A DNA stretch of 6,675 nt from Actinomycetota bacterium (GTDB lineage Bacteria > Actinomycetota > Actinomycetes > S36-B12 > UBA10799), in the NCBI GenBank assembly GCA_003452655.1, contig DMNR01000019.1, forward strand, positions 3,458-10,132. The letters run 5' to 3'. The position numbers and the translations under genes were made by a program. The notes under the pieces are model-generated. The model did no database searches, was not told the DNA's origin, and saw only the letters and a program-made list of their open reading frames with translations. This document shows, piece by piece, positions 1 through 5,453 of this stretch; the first letter of the stretch is position 1; the number at the start of each line of letters is the position of its first letter.

Positions 1-843
1 CATTTGCCCTGGCGGGCGAAGGTGCCGAGCCTGAATATCCTGCTTACTTCCACGGCCTGGCGAAATGATCACAACGGATTCTCCCACCAAGGGCCGGGCT
101 TGCTTTCGGTATTGCTGACCACGCGTGGCGACGTCGCACGCGTCTACCTGCCGCCGGATGCGAACTGCCTGCTGTCTGTGGCTGACCACTGTTTCCGGTC
201 GAAGTCGTATGTGAACCTCATCGTCCAGGACAAGCAGCCCCAGCTTCAGTGGCTGACGATGGATGAGGCTGAAGAGCACTGCCGTCGCGGCGCCAGCATT
301 TGGGAATGGGCCGGCACAGACGACGGCACTGATGAGCCTGACATCGTGCTCGCCAGTGCTGGGGACGTCGTCACCCTCGAGGTGATTGCGGCGGCCCAGC
401 TACTCAAGGAGAAGTTGCCAGCCATGCGAACGCGTGTGGTGAACGTCGTTGACCTCATGGCACTGCGCCGTCCCAAGGATCATCCGCACGGCATGGACCC
501 GCTGTACTTCAGTGAGTTGTTCACTGACGACACCGACGTGATCTTCGCGTTCCATGGGTATCCCGAGGCGATCCACGGACTCGTCCACGGTCGACCGGAT
601 GAAGACCGATTCCGGGCGCGTGGGTTCATTGAGCAGGGGACAACAACAACGCCCTTCGACATGGTCGTTCGCAACCAGGTTTCCCGCTACCACCTGGTCA
701 TGGATGCGATCAACAATGCTCGACGGACTGTCACTGGGGCCACCGAACTGTACAAATGGTGCCAGGACCAACTCGCCCGCCATGATGAGTACGTTGTTGA
801 GCATCTGGAGGACATGCCAGAGGTTCGCGATTGGTCCATGTAG
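1..843 (+). CDS. xfp: Phosphoketolase (Xfp/Xpk), C-terminal part, 5' truncated by window edge
   Basis: This is the C-terminal 280 residues of a thiamine-diphosphate-dependent phosphoketolase, a family of roughly 800 residues that cleaves xylulose-5-P (often also fructose-6-P) with phosphate to acetyl-phosphate plus glyceraldehyde-3-P or erythrose-4-P in the cytoplasm. The frame is open from base 1. The TTG at 4 is an internal Leu codon in a conserved stretch (LPWRAKVPSLN), so the gene continues upstream. Family motifs are clear: WRNDHNGFSHQ (about visible residues 20-30), VYLPPDANCLLSVADHC, VNLIVQDKQP and, near the end, EQGTTTTPFDMVVRNQVSRYHLVMDAI-type sequence. One small departure is HQGPG where many homologues have HQDPG. 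Acetate kinase follows 20 bases downstream on the same strand, so the two are probably co-transcribed and act in sequence on acetyl-phosphate. Substrate preference between the two sugar phosphates cannot be judged from this part. Confidence 0.95.
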   Translation, partial: HLPWRAKVPSLNILLTSTAWRNDHNGFSHQGPGLLSVLLTTRGDVARVYLPPDANCLLSVADHCFRSKSYVNLIVQDKQPQLQWLTMDEAEEHCRRGASIWEWAGTDDGTDEPDIVLASAGDVVTLEVIAAAQLLKEKLPAMRTRVVNVVDLMALRRPKDHPHGMDPLYFSELFTDDTDVIFAFHGYPEAIHGLVHGRPDEDRFRARGFIEQGTTTTPFDMVVRNQVSRYHLVMDAINNARRTVTGATELYKWCQDQLARHDEYVVEHLEDMPEVRDWSM

Positions 844-863
844 TCGCAGACGGTTGGGAACCC

Positions 864-1955
864 ATGAGGATTCTGGTCATCAATGCTGGGTCTTCCAGCC
901 TGAAGTGGCAGTACTTTGACGGAGATCGGTTAGTCATTGACGAGAACATTCAGCGGTGGAATCCCGCGGATGGATTCGACGACGTCGTAGCGGCGGTCAG
1001 TGCCGCTGGCGGGGTTGATGCAGTGGGCCACCGAGTCGTTCATGGTGGGCCAAAGCTGCGAGAGACAACAGTGATCGACGATGACGTTGTCGAGTACCTC
1101 AAGACCACTGTGGATCTCGCGCCGCTGCATCAGCCACCGGCGATTGCCGGAATCGAAATCGCGAGGGCAGCTTTTCCCGATGCCGTCCACGTGGCGTGCT
1201 TTGATACGGCGTTCCATCGAACGTTGTCATCAGCAGCATCGACGTACGCATTGCCGAAGGAATGGAACGAACGCTGGCAACTGAGGCGCTATGGATTCCA
1301 CGGGTTGTCCCATGCCTACGCGTATCGGGCTGGGGCGCAACTGGCGGGAGTGTCGACGGACTCGCGAATCCTCACCGCACACCTCGGTGCCGGTGCCTCG
1401 CTGTGTGCGATTCACGAAGGAAGATCGGTGGCGACGACGATGGGGTTTACGCCACTGGAAGGACTCGTGATGGTGACGAGGTCTGGAACCGTCGACCCTG
1501 GGTTGATGTTGTGGCTGCTCGAGCACACCAGCATGGACGTCAAGCAGTTGTCCGACGCGATGGAACACGGCTCAGGGTTGGCGGGGCTGTCGGGAACATC
1601 CGGTGATGTCCGCGATGTGGTGGCCGGGGTAGATGCTGGCGATACGGATGCGATCACGGCCTGGGAGGTCTTCAACCATCAACTCGCTGGGCTCGCCGGG
1701 CAAATGATCGTGGCGATGGGTGGCCTTGACTTGCTGGTCTTCACGGGCGGGATCGGGGAGCATCAGCAACGCGTTCGCGATTCGCTCGCATCGGCGCTGG
1801 GCTTCCTTGGAGTGGAGCTGAGTTCAGCAGCAAACGATGCCGCGAGCGGGGATGCGGTCATCAGTTCTGCGGCATCGCGGGTGCCCGTGGTCGTCGTGAC
1901 TGCGCGAGAGGATCTTCAGATCGTGCGTGAAGTCGCGTCAGTGGTCTCTCGCTAG
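864..1955 (+). CDS. ackA: Acetate kinase (short actinobacterial-type, 363 aa)
   Basis: Acetate kinase interconverts acetyl-phosphate + ADP and acetate + ATP. It belongs to the ASKHA fold. Landmarks are VINAGSSSLK (residues 5-14), GHRVVHGG with Arg57, ACFDTAFH with Asp114, YGFHGLSH (143-150), HLGAGASL (173-180), MGFTPLEG plus TRSG with Arg206, FTGGIGEH (293-300) and a final ARED with Glu349. These match the catalytic Arg/Asp/His/Arg/Glu set known from the Methanosarcina enzyme. The protein is about 35 residues shorter than the usual 400. Two loop positions differ: the HLGNG Asn is Ala176, and the Gly of MGTRSG is Val204. The ATG at 864 was chosen because it begins exactly at the family N-terminus. 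An in-frame TTG at 831 would overlap the phosphoketolase gene and add 11 unrelated residues. No strong ribosome binding site is visible, so translation may depend on coupling to the upstream gene. A propionate/acetate dual kinase is possible. Confidence 0.93.
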   Translation: MRILVINAGSSSLKWQYFDGDRLVIDENIQRWNPADGFDDVVAAVSAAGGVDAVGHRVVHGGPKLRETTVIDDDVVEYLKTTVDLAPLHQPPAIAGIEIARAAFPDAVHVACFDTAFHRTLSSAASTYALPKEWNERWQLRRYGFHGLSHAYAYRAGAQLAGVSTDSRILTAHLGAGASLCAIHEGRSVATTMGFTPLEGLVMVTRSGTVDPGLMLWLLEHTSMDVKQLSDAMEHGSGLAGLSGTSGDVRDVVAGVDAGDTDAITAWEVFNHQLAGLAGQMIVAMGGLDLLVFTGGIGEHQQRVRDSLASALGFLGVELSSAANDAASGDAVISSAASRVPVVVVTAREDLQIVREVASVVSR

Positions 1956-1969
1956 GCGCCGAAGCTCCC

Positions 1970-2049
1970 AAGTCCACCGAGTTATCCACCGACCCTGGTT
2001 ACCGCAAGTTGTCCACCGCAAGTGGGTTCGTTCGTTCGCCAAGTCCACA
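1970..2049 (+). promoter_or_regulatory. Cluster of four DnaA-box-like 9-mers upstream of ssb
   Basis: Within 80 intergenic bases four similar 9-mers lie in the same orientation: AAGTCCACC (1970-1978), TTATCCACC (1982-1990), TTGTCCACC (2009-2017) and AAGTCCACA (2041-2049). The middle two differ by one base from the classical DnaA box TTATCCACA and its high-GC variant TTGTCCACA. The outer two differ at the first two positions, and the first also at the last. The stretch also holds ACCGCAAGT twice (2001-2009 and 2015-2023). It could be a DnaA-binding regulatory or titration site for the single-stranded-DNA-binding protein gene that starts 62 bases later. This is inferred from motif resemblance only. 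There is no dnaA or dnaN gene here, so I do not call it a replication origin. Confidence 0.35.
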
Positions 2050-2071
2050 GGTTGGCCGATTGTTGCGGGGT

Positions 2072-2098
2072 AACGATCCAATCAGGCAACGATCAATC
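2072..2098 (+). repeat. Short imperfect direct repeat in ssb leader
   Basis: AACGATCCAATC (2072-2083) is followed 16 bases later by AACGATCAATC (2088-2098), differing by one base deletion. The pair sits directly upstream of the ssb ribosome binding site, where an operator would be placed, but no known regulator motif is recognised and it may be chance. Confidence 0.3.
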
Positions 2099-2101
2099 CT
2101 C

Positions 2102-2106
2102 GGAGG
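2102..2106 (+). promoter_or_regulatory. Ribosome binding site of ssb
   Basis: GGAGG lies five bases before the ATG at 2112. This decides the start among three staggered ATGs (2112, 2116, 2120), of which only 2112 is in the ssb frame, and against the far-upstream in-frame GTG at 2022. Confidence 0.8.
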
Positions 2107-2111
2107 TCGCA

Positions 2112-2519
2112 ATGAATGAATGCAGCGTCGTGCTTATGGGTAATGCAGTCAGTGATGTTCACCGCCACACCACCAGCAAGGGCGATGTCATGGCTCGGTT
2201 CCGGTTGGTAGTTCACGAGCGTCGATATGACCGCACGCTCGAGCGCTACGTTGAGGCTGAGCCTTCCTACTTCAATGTCGTCGCGTGGCGTCAGACAGCT
2301 GAGAACGTGCTCGCCAGCGTGCGGCGTGGTGATCCCGTAGTTGTTTCCGGGCGCTTGCGTGTGCGGGAGTGGAAGGCCGACGACGGTCGGATCAAGACTT
2401 CAGGCGAGGTGTCCGTTCAGGGAATCGGCCACGATCTCTCCAGGGGACGCAGTGCATTCAGTCGTGCACCGCAGACGGAATCTCGCGGCCAGCAACTGCT
2501 GAGTACCGACGCGGCGTAG
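2112..2519 (+). CDS. Single-stranded DNA-binding protein, short SsbB-like paralogue
   Basis: The protein is 135 residues with one OB-fold domain of the bacterial SSB family (about residues 3-110), which coats single-stranded DNA in replication, repair or recombination. Visible family features are VVLMGNAVSDV at the N-terminus, MARFRLVVHERRYDR, the SYFNVVAWR strand with aromatic Phe54 and Trp59, and GDPVVVSGRLRVREW. After the fold there are only about 25 residues, ending LLSTDAA. The acidic tail ending in DDDIPF or similar, which recruits partner proteins in the main SSB, is absent. That makes it a secondary SSB rather than the essential replicative one. The start is ATG 2112 with a GGAGG site. 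It sits 34 bases upstream of ettA on the same strand, a pairing I recall from other actinobacteria (Rv2478c-Rv2477c in Mycobacterium tuberculosis). Its exact role is unknown to me. Confidence 0.88.
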   Translation: MNECSVVLMGNAVSDVHRHTTSKGDVMARFRLVVHERRYDRTLERYVEAEPSYFNVVAWRQTAENVLASVRRGDPVVVSGRLRVREWKADDGRIKTSGEVSVQGIGHDLSRGRSAFSRAPQTESRGQQLLSTDAA

Positions 2520-2553
2520 TCGGGCCGGTTGGCGGTGATTACCCTTGCTCAAC

Positions 2554-4224
2554 GTGGCTGAATTCATCTACACCCTGCGTAAGGCTCGTCGGGCCCACGG
2601 CGACAAGGTCGTCCTCGATGACGTGACTCTGTCGTTCTTGCCTGGAGCGAAGATCGGCGTCGTCGGACCCAACGGTGCTGGTAAGTCGAGCTTGATCAAG
2701 ATCATGGCTGGCCTCGACCAACCCTCGAACGGTGACGCGATTCTCGCGCCAGGGGCGACGGTCGGCATCCTGCTCCAAGAGCCAGACCTCGATCCTGACA
2801 AGACCGTGCTGGAAAACGTTGAAGAAGGCGTCGCGGAGACGAAGGCCATGATGGCCCGGTTTAACGAGATTTCCGAGGCGTTGGCGGATCCAGAGGCCGA
2901 CTACGACAGTCTGCTGGCCGAGATGGGGACCCTGCAGGAGCTGCTTGATCACCGCAATGCGTGGGATCTTGACGCCCAACTTGAGCAAGCGATGGATGCC
3001 CTGCGCTGCCCACCACCGGACGCTGACGTGACGGTTCTTTCCGGTGGTGAACGCCGTCGGGTTGCATTGTGCAAACTGCTGCTCGCCCAGCCGGACTTAC
3101 TCCTCCTCGATGAACCCACCAACCACCTCGATGCTGAGAGTGTCCAGTGGCTCGAACAACACCTTGAGAAGTACCCCGGCACGATCGTTGCGATCACACA
3201 CGACAGGTACTTCCTGGACAACGTTGCCGAGTGGATCCTCGAACTCGACCGCGGCCGTGCATACCCGTACGAAGGCAACTACTCCACGTACTTGGAGGCC
3301 AAGGCCGCACGTCTCAAGGTCGAAGGACAGAAGGACGCGAAGCTTCGTAAGCGCCTGGTTGACGAACTCGAATGGGTGCGGTCCAATCCCAAGGCTCGCC
3401 AGGCCAAGAGTAAGTCGCGGTTAGGTCGCTATGAAGAGATGGCGGCTGAGGCCGAGCGCACCAACAAGTTGGACTTCGAGGAGATCCAGATTCCACCGGG
3501 TCCCCGCCTCGGCAACATCGTCGTTGAAGCCACTGACCTCACGAAGGGATTCGACGATCGCATTCTGATCGACGACCTCTCATTCTCACTGCCCCGCAAC
3601 GGCATCGTCGGTGTGATTGGGCCCAATGGTGTAGGTAAGACGACGCTGTTCAAGATGATCGTCGGCCAGGAAGAACCAAATAGCGGCTCGATAAAGATCG
3701 GTGACACTGTCTCGATTTCCTACGTTGATCAGAGCCGGGGTGGAATCGACCCAAAGAAGAACGTCTGGGAGGTTGTGTCCGACGGGCTCGACTACCTGAA
3801 GGTCGGCAAGGTGGAAATGCCGAGCCGCGCCTACGTCAGTGCGTTTGGCTTCAAGGGTCCCGACCAGCAGAAGCCAGCCGGAGTCTTGTCCGGCGGTGAG
3901 CGGAACCGCTTGAACCTTGCGTTGACGCTGAAGATCGGTGGCAACCTGTTGCTGCTTGACGAACCGACAAACGACCTCGACGTCGAGACCCTGTCGAGCC
4001 TGGAGAACGCGCTACTCGACTTCCCCGGATGTGCTGTGATCACAAGCCACGACCGGTGGTTCCTTGACCGGGTCGCCACCCACATCCTCGCCTACGAAGG
4101 CGATTCCCAGTGGTTCTGGTTTGAGGGCAACTTCGAGTCCTACGAAGCCAACAAGATCGAACGACTCGGCCCCGAGGCTGCTCGCCCAACCCGCGCTACT
4201 TACCGCAAGCTCACTCGCGGATAG
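2554..4224 (+). CDS. ettA: Energy-dependent translational throttle protein EttA (ABC-F ATPase)
   Basis: EttA is a cytoplasmic ABC-F protein that binds the ribosomal E site and gates entry of the first elongation cycles according to the ATP/ADP ratio. The 556 residues contain two ABC domains and no membrane segment. Domain 1 has Walker A GPNGAGKS (38-45), Q-loop Gln75, signature LSGGE (162-166), Walker B LLLLDEPT with Glu187, and H-loop His216. Between Q-loop and signature, residues about 95-150 form the arm insertion. The linker, about 242-305, is rich in Lys/Arg and corresponds to the P-site-tRNA interaction motif. Domain 2 has GPNGVGKT (356-363), LSGGE (445-449), LLLLDEPT with Glu470, and His499. 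All catalytic residues are present. GTG 2554 gives the family N-terminus MAEFIYT. TTG 2545 is also in frame but would add three residues. No clear ribosome binding site precedes either. The length fits E. coli EttA, so this is not a drug-resistance ABC-F with a longer linker. Confidence 0.96.
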   Translation: MAEFIYTLRKARRAHGDKVVLDDVTLSFLPGAKIGVVGPNGAGKSSLIKIMAGLDQPSNGDAILAPGATVGILLQEPDLDPDKTVLENVEEGVAETKAMMARFNEISEALADPEADYDSLLAEMGTLQELLDHRNAWDLDAQLEQAMDALRCPPPDADVTVLSGGERRRVALCKLLLAQPDLLLLDEPTNHLDAESVQWLEQHLEKYPGTIVAITHDRYFLDNVAEWILELDRGRAYPYEGNYSTYLEAKAARLKVEGQKDAKLRKRLVDELEWVRSNPKARQAKSKSRLGRYEEMAAEAERTNKLDFEEIQIPPGPRLGNIVVEATDLTKGFDDRILIDDLSFSLPRNGIVGVIGPNGVGKTTLFKMIVGQEEPNSGSIKIGDTVSISYVDQSRGGIDPKKNVWEVVSDGLDYLKVGKVEMPSRAYVSAFGFKGPDQQKPAGVLSGGERNRLNLALTLKIGGNLLLLDEPTNDLDVETLSSLENALLDFPGCAVITSHDRWFLDRVATHILAYEGDSQWFWFEGNFESYEANKIERLGPEAARPTRATYRKLTRG

Positions 4225-4259
4225 TCGAGGCGAGCGGATGCCCATGACTCACACCCCTC

Positions 4260-4949
4260 ATGCCTGAGGCCGCAGTGCTGCGGATGCGGCACAGCGAGGT
4301 CGTCTTCCTCGCCGCCTATCTCAAGCAACTCGTTGAGTGGGATGCGCGAGCATGCGTGCGCATCCAACAACGTGGGTCGGCAGCAGGTTTTTTTGGAGCA
4401 CCACCCACCGGGTGCATCAGCTTTGTTGCGCTGCCTTTGTCGTCAGCAGGTGAGGCAGGCAGTCAAGTCGAAGATCGAACAGTGAGTGCGGGTCGGCTCC
4501 GCGACATTCTTGGCGACGTCACGGTTACTCCCCGGGGCTTTGCTGGCAGGGAGCTGATGATGCCGGACCCCGTGTCCGGACCGCTTGAACTGCTCGACCT
4601 GCCACCGACTTCTGGGTGGGAGCTCACTGCGCAGGGTGCCGCCGCCGACGCAATGCCGAGCATTGACACTGCGATTGCTGACTTCCGTCGCCGAATCGGG
4701 TCGGATGCAGGTGTCGATGAGGCCGCAGCTCAACGCGTGGCCAATGAGATCTGGTCACAACCTGGTTGGGGAAATGTACCCATCCGAGTTCTGCAAACCG
4801 CAAAGCTGCTGGGTTTCCTGGCCAACGAGGAAGCGACCATTCAGACAGCTCACCTTGATGGATGGAATCGGCTGCGCACTGGGGCCGGTCAGGTCTTTGC
4901 AAAAGCGGAAGTTTCGAACCTGACGCTGTCGCTGACGGTTCTGCGTTAG
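4260..4949 (+). CDS. Conserved actinobacterial protein of unknown function
   Basis: I cannot assign a function. The 229-residue protein has no signal peptide or membrane segment. The N-terminal third (about 9-60) looks alpha-helical then beta (HSEVVFLAAYLKQLVEWDAR, VRIQQRG, FFGAPPTG, ISFVALPL). The middle (98-125) has MMPDPVSGPLELLDLPP followed by GWEL. The C-terminal third holds a helix around ADFRRRIG, then EIWSQPGW, a helix VLQTAKLLGFL (177-187) and a final strand-rich stretch. The pattern recalls hypothetical proteins found near ettA and thioesterase genes in actinobacteria (perhaps Rv2474c-like), from memory only. It starts 35 bases after ettA on the same strand and may be co-transcribed. 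The start is uncertain. ATG 4260 is the first start after an in-frame stop at 4245, but GTG 4275 has GAGG at 4265-4268 with six-base spacing, and ATG 4284 begins at MRHSEV. A run of seven T at 4388-4394 lies inside the gene. Confidence 0.8.
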   Translation: MPEAAVLRMRHSEVVFLAAYLKQLVEWDARACVRIQQRGSAAGFFGAPPTGCISFVALPLSSAGEAGSQVEDRTVSAGRLRDILGDVTVTPRGFAGRELMMPDPVSGPLELLDLPPTSGWELTAQGAAADAMPSIDTAIADFRRRIGSDAGVDEAAAQRVANEIWSQPGWGNVPIRVLQTAKLLGFLANEEATIQTAHLDGWNRLRTGAGQVFAKAEVSNLTLSLTVLR

Positions 4950-4962
4950 CCGACTTGGTGCG

Positions 4963-5394
4963 CTAGGTCGTCGGAAGGTTCGGTTTGGGTGGGCGTAATT
5001 CGTCGTGGACATTGACCATTGCGTGGGCGGCCATCACGAGGTAACGCCACATTTCGTCGTCGAGGTCAGGCGGTAGGTCGCGGTGGTTGAGCGCGGTCCG
5101 CATGTGAAGAAGCCACAGATCGCGGGCCTGCTCATCGATGGCGAACGGTCCGTGTCGCAGCCGCAGTCGTGGGTGACCCCGTTCGTCAGAGTAAGTGGTT
5201 GGCCCACCCCAATACTGTTCAAAGAACATGCGTAGTCGAATCTCTGCGGGGCCTAGGTCTTCTTCTGGATAGAGGGGGCGAAGTACAGGATCGTCGGCGA
5301 CTTGGCGGTAGAAGTCAGCGACGAGATCCACAAAGAATTCGTGGCCGCCGAATCGTTCATACGGAGTCTGATCCTGGGTTTCCTCGGTACTCAC
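4963..5394 (-). CDS. glbO: Group II truncated haemoglobin (trHbO / GlbO-like)
   Basis: This is a small haem protein of the 2-on-2 globin family, group II. Mycobacterial GlbO binds O2 very tightly and is linked to peroxide or NO detoxification and respiration. From the GTG at 5394 the protein has 143 residues. Proximal His F8 is His81 (LRHGPF), Tyr B10 is Tyr29 (DFYRQV), Tyr CD1 is Tyr42 (LYPEEDL), Trp G8 is Trp94 (RDLWLLHM) and E7 is Ala50. Their mutual spacing equals that in M. tuberculosis trHbO (Tyr23, Tyr36, Ala44, His75, Trp88), and MFFEQYWGGPTTYS is nearly identical. A tail of about 15 residues rich in Pro and Lys (DELRPPKPNLPTT) extends past the last helix. GTG 5394 is preferred over GTG 5403 because AAGGTGG (5406-5400) lies five bases upstream of it, whereas 5403 falls inside that site. 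It converges with the unknown gene, 13 bases between stops, and is probably the last gene of the minus-strand run. Confidence 0.95.
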   Translation of the reverse strand: MSTEETQDQTPYERFGGHEFFVDLVADFYRQVADDPVLRPLYPEEDLGPAEIRLRMFFEQYWGGPTTYSDERGHPRLRLRHGPFAIDEQARDLWLLHMRTALNHRDLPPDLDDEMWRYLVMAAHAMVNVHDELRPPKPNLPTT

Positions 5395-5398
5395 GCAG

Positions 5399-5406
5399 CC
5401 CACCTT
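5399..5406 (-). promoter_or_regulatory. Ribosome binding site of the truncated haemoglobin gene
   Basis: Read on the minus strand, AAGGTGGG runs from 5406 to 5399, close before the GTG at 5394. It supports that GTG as the start over the in-frame GTG at 5403-5401, which is buried in the motif. Confidence 0.6.
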
Positions 5407-5453
5407 AATGTCACCGCACTCGCCGACTGATTGATGCGCCCAGGAATGCTGGT

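Noticed and set aside
831..863. An upstream in-frame TTG start for acetate kinase overlapping the phosphoketolase gene
   Set aside because: The 11 extra residues match nothing in the family, and the ATG at 864 gives the canonical MRILVINAGSSS beginning.
2020..2040. A LexA/SOS box in the TTCG-repeated stretch before ssb
   Set aside because: The repeated TTCG (2027-2038) is direct, not the inverted GAAC...GTTC form that actinobacterial LexA needs.
1970..2049. A chromosomal replication origin
   Set aside because: There are only four imperfect boxes, no AT-rich unwinding region, and no dnaA, dnaN, rpmH or gyrB neighbours.
2022..2111. An N-terminal extension of the SSB from GTG 2022
   Set aside because: The added sequence is unlike any SSB, runs through the repeat region, and ignores the good GGAGG-ATG at 2102-2114.
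2539..2988. Long antisense reading frames opposite ettA and other genes
   Set aside because: These are frame shadows in GC-rich DNA. They lack recognisable motifs and plausible starts, while the sense genes are strongly conserved.
2545..4224. An antibiotic-resistance ABC-F (Vga/Msr/OptrA type)
   Set aside because: Length, arm insertion, linker and the MAEFIYT start all fit the housekeeping EttA subfamily.
4950..4962. A bidirectional terminator between the converging genes
   Set aside because: Only 13 bases separate the stops, and I could not find a convincing hairpin with a T run there.
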